Part shown: one piece after another, positions 56,039-63,979 of the stretch
Numbering within the stretch: position 1 is the first letter of the stretch
Layout of the letters: every line of letters starts with the position of its first letter
NCBI GenBank assembly: GCA_023229645.1
Contig: JALNYU010000002.1
Coordinates: 309,320-373,319, forward strand
Length of the DNA: 64,000 nucleotides
Reading direction: 5' to 3'
Origin: Nevskia sp.
GTDB taxonomy: Bacteria; Pseudomonadota; Gammaproteobacteria; Nevskiales; Nevskiaceae
Program-made: the position numbers and the translations under genes
Notes under the pieces: generated by a model
The model's input: the letters and a program-made list of their open reading frames with translations, nothing else
What the model was told of the DNA's origin: nothing
The model's database searches: none

Positions 56039-57457
56039 ATGCTGACCGATACCACGTTGCGCAATCTCAAGCCGCAGGACAAGCTCTACAAGGTGAACGA
56101 CCGTGACGGCCTCTATGTGGCCGTCACGCCGGCCGGGACGATCTCGTTTCGCTACAACTATTCCATCAACGGCAGGCAGGAGACCATCACCTTCGGTCGC
56201 TACGGCGTCGGCGGCATCACCCTGTCGGAAGCCCGCGAGCAGTTGGGCGAGGCCAAGAAGCTGATCGCGGCAGGGAAGTCGCCGGCCAAGGAGAAGGCGC
56301 GGGACAAGGCCCGCGTCAAGGACGCGGAGACCTTCGACGCCTGGGCGGAAAAGTGGTTGCGCGGCTACCAGATGGCCGATTCCACGCGCGACATGCGCCG
56401 GGCGGTCTACGAGCGCGAGCTGAAGCCCAAGTTCGCCAACCAGAAGCTCGTCGAAATTACCCACGAGGACTTGCGGGCGCTGACCGATGCCATCGTGGAG
56501 CGCGGAGCGCCGGCCACGGCCGTGCATGCCCGCGAGGTGGTGCTCCAGGTCTACCGCTGGGCCATCGAGCGCGGCCAGAAGGTCGAGAACCCGGCCGAGT
56601 TGGTGCGTCCCGCCAGCATCGCCAAGTTCGAGCCGCGCGACCGGGCGCTGACGCCTGATGAGATCGGGCTGATGTATCAGTACATGGAGCGCATCGGCAC
56701 GACGCCATCCATCCGGGCGGCGGCCAAGCTGCTGTTGCTGACGATGGTGCGCAAGAGCGAGCTGACGAATGCGACGTGGAGCGAGATCAATTTCAGCGAG
56801 GCGCTTTGGACGATCCCGAAGGAGCGGATGAAGCGGCGCAATCCGCACCTGGTCTTTCTGTCCAGGCAGGCGCTGGATATCTTCATCGCCCTGAAAACCT
56901 TCGCCGGCGGATCGGACTACGTGCTGCCGTCGCGCTACGACTCGGACACGTCGATGAGCAGCGCCACGCTCAACCAGGTGCTGACGCTGACGTACCGACT
57001 GGCGCAGAAGGAGGGGAAGACCCTCGGCAAGTTCGGGCCGCACGACCTGAGACGCACGGCGAGCACGCTTCTGCACGAGGCGGGCTATAACTCCGACTGG
57101 ATCGAGAAGTGCCTGGCGCACGAACAGCGTGGCGTCAGGGCTGTCTACAACAAGGCTGAATACCGCGAGCAACGCACCGCCATGCTGCAAGACTGGGCGG
57201 ACACTCAACGGGGAATCCTGCTCTGCGAGGCTGCCGGCTGCCGCCGGCTGGAAGATGAATGGATAACGAGAAACGAGCCACGAGGAAGGGCAGCCCACCG
57301 ATCAAGGTGTACTGCCTTCCCGAAGAGCGGGCCGAGATCGAGGCGAACGCCAAGATGGCGGGCGTCAGCGTTGCGCGCTACCTGCGCGACGTGGGCCAGG
57401 GCTACCAGATCAAGGGCGTCATGGATTACGAGTACGTGCGCGAGCTGGTGCGGGTGA
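56039..57457 (+). CDS. P4-type tyrosine integrase, C-terminal end abnormal
   Basis: ATG 56039 follows an A/G-rich ribosome-binding stretch. The N terminus LTDTTLRNLKPQDKLYKVND is the DUF4102 arm-binding domain. The catalytic part has R in TMVRKSELTNATWSEI, HDLRRTASTLLHEAG and the tyrosine in HEQRGVRAVYNKAEYREQR. P4-type integrases usually end about 20 residues after that tyrosine, near 57,250. Here the frame continues 70 residues in Arg-rich sequence overlapping traJ by 199 bases, so the natural stop was probably lost by a small indel. Confidence 0.88.
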   Translation: MLTDTTLRNLKPQDKLYKVNDRDGLYVAVTPAGTISFRYNYSINGRQETITFGRYGVGGITLSEAREQLGEAKKLIAAGKSPAKEKARDKARVKDAETFDAWAEKWLRGYQMADSTRDMRRAVYERELKPKFANQKLVEITHEDLRALTDAIVERGAPATAVHAREVVLQVYRWAIERGQKVENPAELVRPASIAKFEPRDRALTPDEIGLMYQYMERIGTTPSIRAAAKLLLLTMVRKSELTNATWSEINFSEALWTIPKERMKRRNPHLVFLSRQALDIFIALKTFAGGSDYVLPSRYDSDTSMSSATLNQVLTLTYRLAQKEGKTLGKFGPHDLRRTASTLLHEAGYNSDWIEKCLAHEQRGVRAVYNKAEYREQRTAMLQDWADTQRGILLCEAAGCRRLEDEWITRNEPRGRAAHRSRCTAFPKSGPRSRRTPRWRASALRATCATWARATRSRASWITSTCASWCG

Positions 57458-57629
57458 ATGGCGACCTCGGCCGGCTGGGCGGCTTGCTCAAGCTATGGCT
57501 CACCGACGACGCGCCACGGCCCGCTTCGGAGACGCCACGATCCTTGCCCTGCTGGGCCGGATCGAAGCCACCCAGGACGAAATGAGCCGGCTCATGAAGT
57601 CCGTGGTGCAGCCGAGGGCCGAGCCTTGA
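57259..57629 (+). pseudogene. traJ: IncP TraJ-like oriT-binding protein, frameshifted
   Basis: The frame from ATG 57259 matches RP4 TraJ: RKGSPPIKVYCLPEER, YEYVRELVRVNGDLGRLGG and LLKLWLTDD. After D-D-A the homologous sequence (TARFGDATI..., then ALLGRIEATQDEMSR and VVQPRAEP) continues in another frame to the stop at 57627-57629. One base is missing near 57,512 (GCGCC before ACGGCC). As read, the product would be a 108-residue protein with an unrelated tail. TraJ binds oriT and helps TraI nick. A sequencing error is an alternative. Confidence 0.8.
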
Positions 57630-57633
57630 GCGT

Positions 57634-57646
57634 TTTAGCGGCTAAA
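57634..57646. promoter_or_regulatory. KorB operator sequence (IncP type), copy 1
   Basis: TTTAGCGGCTAAA is an exact match to the IncP KorB operator consensus TTTAGC(G/C)GCTAAA. It lies between the traJ stop and traI. No korB gene is in the window. Confidence 0.7.
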
Positions 57647-57683
57647 AAGCCAAGGGCCGGCCGATGATCGCCAAGCACGTACC

Positions 57684-59471
57684 ATGCGGTCGCTGGGCAA
57701 GTCCGACTTCGCCGGCCTGGTGAACTACGTCACCGACGCGCAGAGCAAGGATCACCGGCTGGGCCAGGTGCAGATCACGAACTGCGATGCCGTGTCGGTG
57801 CAAGACGCCATCACCGAGGTTCTGGCGACCCAGCACACGAACACGCGGGCCAAGGGCGACAAGACCTATCACCTGATCGTCAGCTTCCGGGCCGGCGAGC
57901 AGCCCAGCGCCGACACCCTGCGGGCGATTGAGGAACGTATCTGCGCAGGGCTGGGCTACGGCGAACACCAGCGCGTCAGTGCCGTTCACAACGACACCGA
58001 CAACCTGCACATCCACATCACCATCAACAAGATTCACCCGACGCGAAACACGATGCACGAGCCGTACTACTCGCATCGGGCGCTGGCCGAGCTTTGCACG
58101 ACCCTGGAGCGCGACTACGGGCTGGAGCGGGACAACCACGAACCACGCCAGCGCGGTGCCGAGGGCAGGGCGGCCGACATGGAGCGGCACGCGGGCGTGG
58201 AAAGCCTGGTCGGCTGGATCAAGCGCGAATGCCTGGACGAGATCAAGGGCGCGCAGTCCTGGCAGGAACTGCACCAGGTCATGCGCGACAACGGCCTGGC
58301 GTTGCGCGAGCGCGCGAACGGCCTGGTGATCGAAGCCGGCGACGGAACGATGGTCAAGGCGAGCACCCTAGCCCGCGACTTTTCCAAGCCGAAGCTGGAG
58401 GTGCGGCTTGGCCCGTTCGAGGCTTCGCCCGAACGGCAGACACGAACCAAAGCGAAGCGCCAGTACCAGAAAGACCCGATCCGCTTGCGCGTGAACACGG
58501 TCGAGCTGTACGCCCGGTACAAGGACGCACAACAGCACCTCATGGCCACCAGGGCCGGCGCGCTGGCAGAGGCGAAGCGCCGGAAGGATCGGGCCATCGA
58601 GAACGCCAAGAAGGTGGCGGCCACCAGGCGGGCGGAGATCAAGCACCTGACCGATGGCCGCCTGACCAAGCGGCTGCTTTACAGCCAGGCCAGCGCCGCG
58701 CTGCGGGCCGACCTGGAGGCTGTCCACAAGCGCTACGACCAGGAGCGGGCGGCGATCTACCAGGCGCACAGCCGGCGCACTTGGGCCGACTGGCTCAAGC
58801 AGCAGGCCCAGGCCGGCGATGGCCAGGCACTCGATGCGCTGCGCGCCCGCGAAGCGGCCCAGGGCCTCAAGGGCAACACCATCCAGGGCGACGGGCGGGG
58901 CAAGCCCGGCCATGCTCCGGTGATCGACACCATCACGAAGAAGGGCACGATCATCTACCGCGCTGGCAGCTCGGCCGTGCGCGATGACGGCGAGCGCCTG
59001 GCCGTGTCTAGCCAGACCGACCGTGCCGGTGTGGCGGTGGCGCTGCGCCTGGCGATGGAACGCTACGGTGAGCGCATCACCGTCAGCGGCAGCGTGGAGT
59101 TCAAGGCCGTCGTGATCCGGGCGGCCGTGGATGCCGAGCTTCCCATCACGTTCGCCGATCCGGCCCTGGAGAGCCGGCGGCAGGCCGAGGTCACCAAGGC
59201 CCAGGCCAAGCGCCGGCCAGGTGTGCCGGCAGTCGGCCAGGAACCGCCGCCATATCGCCGGCACGGCCTGCGCACGCTCGGCCAGCTCGACGGCCTGCAC
59301 ATCGAGGGCAAGGCCCAGCGGCCGGCGCAAGTGCCGACCACAGCAACCTCGACGCCGGCCAAGTTGCAGAAGCCGGCACCGTCCGAGCTGGAGCAGCGTG
59401 AGGCGCGGCTACGGGCGCAGATGGAGGCCAAGAGGGTGAGACGCCAGGGCAGGAAGGGGCGTGGAGCTTGA
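57684..59471 (+). CDS. traI: IncP-type TraI relaxase (MOBP), N terminus frameshifted
   Basis: This 595-residue relaxase has the catalytic Tyr15 in FAGLVNYVTDAQ, motif II TYHLIVSFRAGEQP, the histidine motif HNDTDNLHIHITINKIHPTR, and the conserved DYGLERDNHEPRQR and DMERHAGVESLVGWI stretches of RP4 TraI. The usual start MIAKHVP is present from ATG 57664 but one base is missing before ATG 57684, so translation in the homologous frame begins at the internal ATG, losing seven residues. The C-terminal part is shorter than RP4 TraI and includes a coiled region near residues 280-360. It nicks oriT and pilots the strand into the recipient. Confidence 0.9.
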   Translation: MRSLGKSDFAGLVNYVTDAQSKDHRLGQVQITNCDAVSVQDAITEVLATQHTNTRAKGDKTYHLIVSFRAGEQPSADTLRAIEERICAGLGYGEHQRVSAVHNDTDNLHIHITINKIHPTRNTMHEPYYSHRALAELCTTLERDYGLERDNHEPRQRGAEGRAADMERHAGVESLVGWIKRECLDEIKGAQSWQELHQVMRDNGLALRERANGLVIEAGDGTMVKASTLARDFSKPKLEVRLGPFEASPERQTRTKAKRQYQKDPIRLRVNTVELYARYKDAQQHLMATRAGALAEAKRRKDRAIENAKKVAATRRAEIKHLTDGRLTKRLLYSQASAALRADLEAVHKRYDQERAAIYQAHSRRTWADWLKQQAQAGDGQALDALRAREAAQGLKGNTIQGDGRGKPGHAPVIDTITKKGTIIYRAGSSAVRDDGERLAVSSQTDRAGVAVALRLAMERYGERITVSGSVEFKAVVIRAAVDAELPITFADPALESRRQAEVTKAQAKRRPGVPAVGQEPPPYRRHGLRTLGQLDGLHIEGKAQRPAQVPTTATSTPAKLQKPAPSELEQREARLRAQMEAKRVRRQGRKGRGA

Positions 59472-59538
59472 TGCTTGTGCTGGTGACTGCATTTATCTAT
59501 AATTGTAGTCATGGACAGCAGATGAGAGGTTTTGAATC

Positions 59539-59793
59539 ATGGCAATCTTGACTGTAAGGAATGTGCCCGATGACGTGCATCGCGCTTTGCGCGTGCGGGC
59601 GGCCCAGCACGGCCGCAGCACGGAAGCGGAGGTGCGCGAGATTCTGGCGGCCGTGGTCAAGCCGGAGAAGCGCGTGCGTGTAGGGGAAGCCCTGGCCGCC
59701 ATCGGCCGCAAGATCGGTCTGACCAATGAAGATTTCGCCGTCTTCGAGAGTGTGCGCGACAAGACGCCGGCCAAACCGTTGAGCTTCGACTGA
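59539..59793 (+). CDS. FitA/StbC-like ribbon-helix-helix antitoxin
   Basis: This 84-residue protein begins with the ribbon strand AILTVRNVPDDVHRALRVR and helix GRSTEAEVREILAAVV of FitA-type antitoxins. The C-terminal 35 residues would wrap the toxin. Its stop codon directly abuts the toxin start (TGA-ATG), giving a standard antitoxin-first operon that represses itself. Related StbC genes stabilise plasmids, in line with the IncP-like surroundings. Confidence 0.88.
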   Translation: MAILTVRNVPDDVHRALRVRAAQHGRSTEAEVREILAAVVKPEKRVRVGEALAAIGRKIGLTNEDFAVFESVRDKTPAKPLSFD

Positions 59794-60213
59794 ATGATCG
59801 TCCTGGATACCAACGTCGTCTCCGAGGCGATGAAGCCAGAGCCAGACGCGGCCGTAAGGGCCTGGCTGAACGACCAGGCGGCGGAAACCTTGTATCTGTC
59901 GAGCGTCACGCTGGCCGAGTTGCTGTTTGGCATCCGGGCGCTGCCGGCAGGCAAGCGTAAGAACATGCTCGACCGCGCCCTGAACGAACTGCTGGAGCTG
60001 TTCAAAGATCGGGTGCTGCCGTTCGACACGGATGCAGCGCGCCACTACGCCGACCTGGCCGTGACGGCCAAGAACGGCGGGCGTGGCTTCCCGACGCCAG
60101 ACGGCTACATCGCGGCCGTTGCAGCATCGCGGGGCTTCATCGTGGCATCACGCGACACATCGCCGTATGAAGCGGCCGGTGTGACTGTCATCAACCCTTG
60201 GAAGGACGTATAG
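59794..60213 (+). CDS. PIN-domain toxin, VapC/FitB (StbB) type
   Basis: This 139-residue ribonuclease has the four acidic PIN residues: D5 in MIVLDTNVVSE, E41 in TLAELLFGIRALPAGKR, and the later Asp residues in TPDGYIAAVA and ASRDTSPYE. The motif LPAGKRK is common in FitB/StbB proteins. It cleaves RNA unless bound by the antitoxin. It probably keeps the element from being lost. Confidence 0.9.
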   Translation: MIVLDTNVVSEAMKPEPDAAVRAWLNDQAAETLYLSSVTLAELLFGIRALPAGKRKNMLDRALNELLELFKDRVLPFDTDAARHYADLAVTAKNGGRGFPTPDGYIAAVAASRGFIVASRDTSPYEAAGVTVINPWKDV

Positions 60214-60383
60214 GGCCAGGGACACCCCGTAAGGGCCAAGAACAGAATCACCGAAGTCCGGGCCTCAGTGCCAAGGGCGATACCGCTTAGCTAGTGGCGT
60301 AGTTCTTCGATGAAACCTTGCCGTGGGCAAGCGCGAGCTTGGTCAAGGCATTGCCTTTCTTTCATCGAATGGAGATTGCGACC

Positions 60384-60689
60384 ATGAAGCACGTCCGTTT
60401 TTTAGCGGCTAAAACCGCGCTCGCCGCCGCTCTGGCCGGCAGCATCATCATCACGCCCGCGCAGGCCGGCATCCCCGTCATCGACGGCGGCAACCTGGTT
60501 CAGAACGTCATGACGGCCATCGAGTCGGTTGCGCAGACGCTCAAGCAGATCGAGCAGTACAAGACCCAGCTCCAGCAGTATGAAAACATGCTGCAAAACA
60601 CGACGGCCCCGGCGGCCTACATCTGGGATCAAGCCCAATCGACGATCAACGGCCTCGTGAATGCCGTCAACACGCTGGACTATAGATAA
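60384..60689 (+). pseudogene. trbJ: TrbJ-like conjugation protein, C-terminally truncated
   Basis: ATG 60384 has GGAG nine bases upstream. The protein has a signal peptide (KTALAAALAGSIIITPAQA) and then GIPVIDGGNLVQNVMTAIES, the TrbJ/VirB5-like start, and a coiled stretch (TLKQIEQYKTQLQQYENMLQ). It stops after 101 residues, well short of a full TrbJ, where the GC-rich sequence gives way to AT-rich DNA. No other trb gene follows, so this is an eroded or boundary copy. Confidence 0.75.
60401..60413. promoter_or_regulatory. KorB operator sequence (IncP type), copy 2
   Basis: TTTAGCGGCTAAA occurs again, inside codons 7-11 of trbJ. The shared stretch with copy 1 is 15 bases (TTTTAGCGGCTAAAA). Confidence 0.65.
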
Positions 60690-60972
60690 ATGCCAATTCC
60701 TTTAACCACGCGGGTTTGCGAGACCAATTGATGATCCAGTGGAATAATGCGGTGGCTTTCGAGGCTTTTAATTAGGATGGCCTAATGTTGCGAAGTTCAA
60801 GCCCGCAGACTTCATCGGCTACATCGCCGCTACAGATAAAGTTCTGGTTTGTTTCACAGAGCACTGTAAAAGCAAGCAAGAATTTCTATTAATTCTGCGC
60901 TGGACTCTGGAATAATGTCGCGCGCACGTCAGATCAGCTATTTATTAAATGTTGATTTTTTAATGCATTAAA

Positions 60973-61308
60973 TTATTTTGGACACGTCAGCGACGTGCCT
61001 TCGTTTACGGTGTTCGAGGTGTAGAAACGAGTCATCGTGGTCATTGTCTGCGCTGAGTTATTACAGACTATGGTGAGTAGACCGTCGGCAGTTGGAATCG
61101 CCAAGCTATATTCGCCAGCTGAAACATCGTGGATTTTAAGTGGCAAGAACACTGGCTTTGAGTAGAGGATCAGCGCATTCAGGGTGCGGGCGCAACCTTC
61201 GGGGCTGATCGAAACAGATTCCGATAGTATCTCTGCATTTGCAGGTCCCATGCGCGTGCTGGCCGCGAGCATCATCAAAATAAGGCGTGCTACAGGTTTC
61301 TTTTGCAT
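60973..61308 (-). CDS. small exported protein, function unknown
   Basis: From ATG 61308 this 111-residue protein has a signal peptide (VARLILMMLAASTRMGPANA) and a mature part with three cysteines (EGCARTLN, TIVCNN, SLTCPK). The longer frame from 61428 is less plausible. It is flanked by AT-rich DNA and lies after the truncated trbJ on the opposite strand. No family recognised. Confidence 0.5.
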   Translation of the reverse strand: MQKKPVARLILMMLAASTRMGPANAEILSESVSISPEGCARTLNALILYSKPVFLPLKIHDVSAGEYSLAIPTADGLLTIVCNNSAQTMTTMTRFYTSNTVNEGTSLTCPK

Positions 61309-61643
61309 TGTTCGCCCCTGTGTCCTGCTACTCCTGGTAGCTTGTCCGCGTAGCAGGCATGAAATCTGTGCGCCAGCGTACAGTGGGCTGATACAAGATT
61401 TAGCGTGTTTTGCGCCGACGCTGGGCATTATTTCCAGTCCGTATCGTGTGATGTCTGTGCGCTTGCAGACGGAGCGCCGGCTCGATCAGACGTATGGTTG
61501 TAGTGTGTCGAAAGTCGTTGCTGGCCACCTGTATCGAGCAGAACGGGCGCCGCGCGGGCACGCTTGCTCGGTGCCCGCATCAGGAAACCACAGCAATAAT
61601 CGAGCGCTTGGCCGTTCCGCTGGCCGCACCCTGAGGATTTGAG
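61309..61643. other. intergenic region between divergent small genes
   Basis: About 335 bases without a supported gene. A forward frame across it and into the exported-protein gene lacks protein-like composition. A promoter for each neighbour is expected. Confidence 0.35.
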
Positions 61644-61955
61644 ATGGACACGACAACTACAAACCCAGCACCAACAGAACCCGTTGCGGCTCGGCAGCCG
61701 CAGCCGGTGCCACGCACCAAGAATCAGATCAAGGCCGGCTCACTAATCGACGGCATTGCCGCAAAAGCAAAGTGGAAAATTTTGATCGCCGATGCACGGG
61801 CCGTCTGGCCGAAGCTGCCGCATGAGGAATTGGTGCAAGTTGACGGCAATTTCCACCGGCTTGCAGGATTAGTGCAGATGCGCCAACAAGTGAGCCGTGA
61901 GGAAGCTGATCAGCAAGTCAAGGCATTTCTCGCCAGACACGATGTTGCGGGTTGA
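61644..61955 (+). CDS. CsbD-like stress protein
   Basis: The C-terminal 60 residues of this 103-residue protein, from AKWKILIADARAVWPKLPHE to AFLARHDVAG, follow the CsbD/YjbJ pattern: a WxKL turn, an ELxxVxGNxxxLxG segment and SREEADQQVKAFL. The N-terminal 40 residues are Pro/Thr-rich and probably disordered. CsbD proteins are abundant stress proteins of unknown mechanism. A helper protein of the neighbouring phage module is an alternative. Confidence 0.5.
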   Translation: MDTTTTNPAPTEPVAARQPQPVPRTKNQIKAGSLIDGIAAKAKWKILIADARAVWPKLPHEELVQVDGNFHRLAGLVQMRQQVSREEADQQVKAFLARHDVAG

Positions 61956-62243
61956 TTGCGCGCGGCACGCGCGGTTCAATCCGCAACAGCGCGGTTGCGT
62001 GCGATTAAATTTGGACGAGTATCGGGTCGGGTTTTGAGCTGATGGTGTCCAAAAACAACGGCATAAGCGCAGTATCGAAGCGGGTTTCCGTATTAAAGTT
62101 AGGCGTGATTAGCAGATCAAATTTGCGCCTATATTTAGTGCACAATGGTTAAATCGTTAAATTTAACGATTGTAACTTGCTGATTTTAAATATTATTTTT
62201 TTATTGAATGTGACATATTGGCGCCGCACATTCAGCAGATTTT

Positions 62244-62531
62244 TTAAATTCTTTCCGAATTTTGAGCGCTTACACCGTTTATCGGTTTGTTTTTTTGTTG
62301 CTGTTTGTCAACTCGTGCCGCATAAATGATTTCAGTTATTTGAATTCCTGTCTTTTCAGCGAATTCAGCGGCGGCAATTAATCCCATGCAGTACGTCCCC
62401 TTTCGCAATTGCGAAATAGTGGCCGGGTTCCATTTTAAGGCTTGAGCGAGTTTGTAATCAGATGTCAAGCGTAGACGCGATTTTGCGGCGTCTAGTAATT
62501 CGCTCGTTGCACTTGGAAATAAATTTTTCAC
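62244..62531 (-). CDS. phage repressor-like HTH protein (DUF3693-like)
   Basis: This 95-residue protein has a helix-turn-helix at about residues 24-50 (TSDYKLAQALKWNPATISQL) followed by GLIAAAEFAEKTGIQITEII, the layout of small regulators found in filamentous phages and related elements. It is divergent from the phage genes with about 110 bases between, a position suited to controlling both directions. Confidence 0.7.
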   Translation of the reverse strand: MKNLFPSATSELLDAAKSRLRLTSDYKLAQALKWNPATISQLRKGTYCMGLIAAAEFAEKTGIQITEIIYAARVDKQQQKNKPINGVSAQNSERI

Positions 62532-62644
62532 CGCCTTAGGTTAGTCCTTGTTGTTGTTGTTTTGAATATTTACGATTGAATATAGTTACGAAATCGTAAA
62601 TTGTTCGCTTGCGGCCTACGTCGCAAGGACAAGGAAGGGCACCC

Positions 62645-62845
62645 GTGCAATCGATTCGCACCGAGCAACAGCTACGCGAGGCACTAGCGGCCGCCGCGAC
62701 ACGTCGAGCCAAAGACGCCGAAAACCAACGCCGTAAAGCTGAGAGAGCTGGCGACATCGAAGGTGTCGTCGCAGCTCGTAAAGTCCGTACCAACTGGGCA
62801 CGCCTCGCAAGTGAGTATCGCAAGGGCGAGATTTTGCCGTTATGA
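62645..62845 (+). CDS. small basic phage protein, function unknown
   Basis: A 66-residue frame starts at GTG 62645 with AAGGAAGGG shortly upstream. The alternative TTG 62609 lacks a site. It is helical and strongly charged (LREALAAAATRRAKDAENQ, then RRKAERAGDIEGVVAARKVR). Its stop overlaps the replication gene start by 4 bases (ATGA). Confidence 0.55.
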   Translation: MQSIRTEQQLREALAAAATRRAKDAENQRRKAERAGDIEGVVAARKVRTNWARLASEYRKGEILPL

Positions 62846-63741
62846 GCCACAGCGACAGCCAACAAGCCGCAATGAGCTGCGGCGCTCCCGCAGGGAGCGC
62901 AGCGAATGCGGCTGTTGCTTCTGGGCTTGTCTCAAATACAACAAGTGAGCCGTCGGTCGGTCTCGGTGCCCCAGTCTTTAACACCGGGCAGATGCGGTTG
63001 TCACGCATGTCCTACAACGTCAAGACCGCAGCCACGTTTCATGACGCGGAGCTGCGCCGCCGTATTCGCGCCGGACAACGTTGGGCGCCGGTCATGATCA
63101 CGCTGACTTATCGTCCTGGCGTCGATCCCGAGCCCCGGCATATTTCCGAGTTCCTGCAGCGCGTCCGCAAGTGGATGAAACGCCGCGATGAAGTCTTCCG
63201 GTTCGTGTGGGTCGGCGAGCTCACGCAGCGTGGCGTCCTGCATTACCACGTCGTCACCTGGCTCCCGGCCTGGCTCCGGCTGCCGAAGCCCGATCAGCAG
63301 CGATCCCGCGCCATTCCCGGCACGAGTCGTATGGTTACTGATCCCGCGTTTTGGCCCCACGGCCACACCAGAATTGAGTGGGCGAGGGCGCCTATCGGCT
63401 ACGTCGCCAAGTACGCCAGCAAATTGCAATCAAAAGGCCTTACGCAGGCCACGTTTCCGCGAGGGTTTCGCATCTTCGGCGTCGGCGGTCTCGATACCGA
63501 AGACAAAGAGCGCAGAGCCTGGGCAAACCTGCCCGGATGGCTCCGCGATCACGTAACCCCCGCATATCGAATGCTCAGAATTTCCGGCGGCTGGGTCTCT
63601 CGCGAGACTTGGGATTTTTGGCCGTCAATCTGGCGTTTAGGGCGCGTCGTGATGGCAGGGACGAGCGCACTTATTTCTTTAATCCCTGCATTTCCTGATT
63701 CGGAGATCCCATGTCCTTTTTCGTTCGCATCCCCCAAGTAG
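62842..63741 (+). CDS. rolling-circle replication initiator (HUH endonuclease) of filamentous phage
   Basis: This 299-residue protein has APVMITLTYRPGVDPEPRHI (motif 1), the HUH motif in GVLHYHVVTWLP near residue 134, and the catalytic tyrosine region IGYVAKYASKLQSKG near residue 195. These are the marks of phage replication proteins of the RstA/gpII-like rolling-circle group. The first 50 residues are low-complexity. The end overlaps the next gene by 31 bases. Confidence 0.85.
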   Translation: MSHSDSQQAAMSCGAPAGSAANAAVASGLVSNTTSEPSVGLGAPVFNTGQMRLSRMSYNVKTAATFHDAELRRRIRAGQRWAPVMITLTYRPGVDPEPRHISEFLQRVRKWMKRRDEVFRFVWVGELTQRGVLHYHVVTWLPAWLRLPKPDQQRSRAIPGTSRMVTDPAFWPHGHTRIEWARAPIGYVAKYASKLQSKGLTQATFPRGFRIFGVGGLDTEDKERRAWANLPGWLRDHVTPAYRMLRISGGWVSRETWDFWPSIWRLGRVVMAGTSALISLIPAFPDSEIPCPFSFASPK

Positions 63742-63875
63742 TTACCAAGGCCTCCCGTGTTGCTGACAAGACAACCGGCGAATTTCGGCTTGAGCAACTC
63801 GTCCAGATCATTCACCCGACCCAATTCACCCCCGTTCAGGCTTCCATCCTGTTGCAGATCGGTCAGACCCCGTAG
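63711..63875 (+). CDS. small protein in the position of the phage ssDNA-binding protein
   Basis: A 54-residue frame starts at ATG 63711, six bases after GGAG. It begins MSFFVRIPQVVTKASRVADK and ends with LVQIIHPTQFTPVQASILLQ followed by IGQTP. Its position after the replication initiator is that of the phage ssDNA-binding protein, but the sequence itself does not prove the role. Confidence 0.55.
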   Translation: MSFFVRIPQVVTKASRVADKTTGEFRLEQLVQIIHPTQFTPVQASILLQIGQTP

Positions 63876-63953
63876 GGGTTATCTGGTTGAAGAAGGAAAA
63901 AGCGGCGGTTTGCGATTCTTTATAAATCAATGACTTACAAGCATTATTTTCAG

Positions 63954-63979
63954 ATAACCTATAATAATCAATAGGTTAT
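63954..63979. repeat. inverted repeat with 9-bp arms
   Basis: ATAACCTAT (63954-63962) and ATAGGTTAT (63971-63979) flank AATAATCA. It comes soon after the last phage gene. It could be a phage control or packaging hairpin, or a recombination site. It does not match the dif consensus as I know it. Confidence 0.45.

Larger units (their letters stand above)
55732..60689 (+). mobile_element. integrative mobilisable element at guaA with IncP-type mobilisation genes
   Basis: The segment is distinctly richer in G and C than its flanks. It carries, in order, a tyrosine integrase, traJ (frameshifted), traI, a toxin-antitoxin pair and a truncated trbJ. All lie on one strand. The traJ-traI-trbJ set and two KorB-operator sequences point to an IncP-type plasmid ancestor. 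The right boundary is placed at the trbJ truncation, which is an inference; the island may continue. Confidence 0.65.

Noticed and set aside
55958..57298. 446-residue open frame on the minus strand
   Set aside because: It is antisense to the integrase, whose catalytic motifs are clear. High GC keeps the opposite strand open.
58094..59330. Long open frames overlapping traI on both strands (297 and 320 residues)
   Set aside because: They are Arg/Gly- or Leu-rich shadows of the relaxase gene with no motif of their own.
63374..63383. ATTGAGTGGG as a possible attR copy of the guaA end
   Set aside because: Only ten bases match and they encode part of the phage replication protein; no wider similarity to the guaA end.
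63954..63979. dif/XerCD site for the filamentous phage
   Set aside because: The arms and the 8-base centre do not match the dif consensus; listed only as an inverted repeat.
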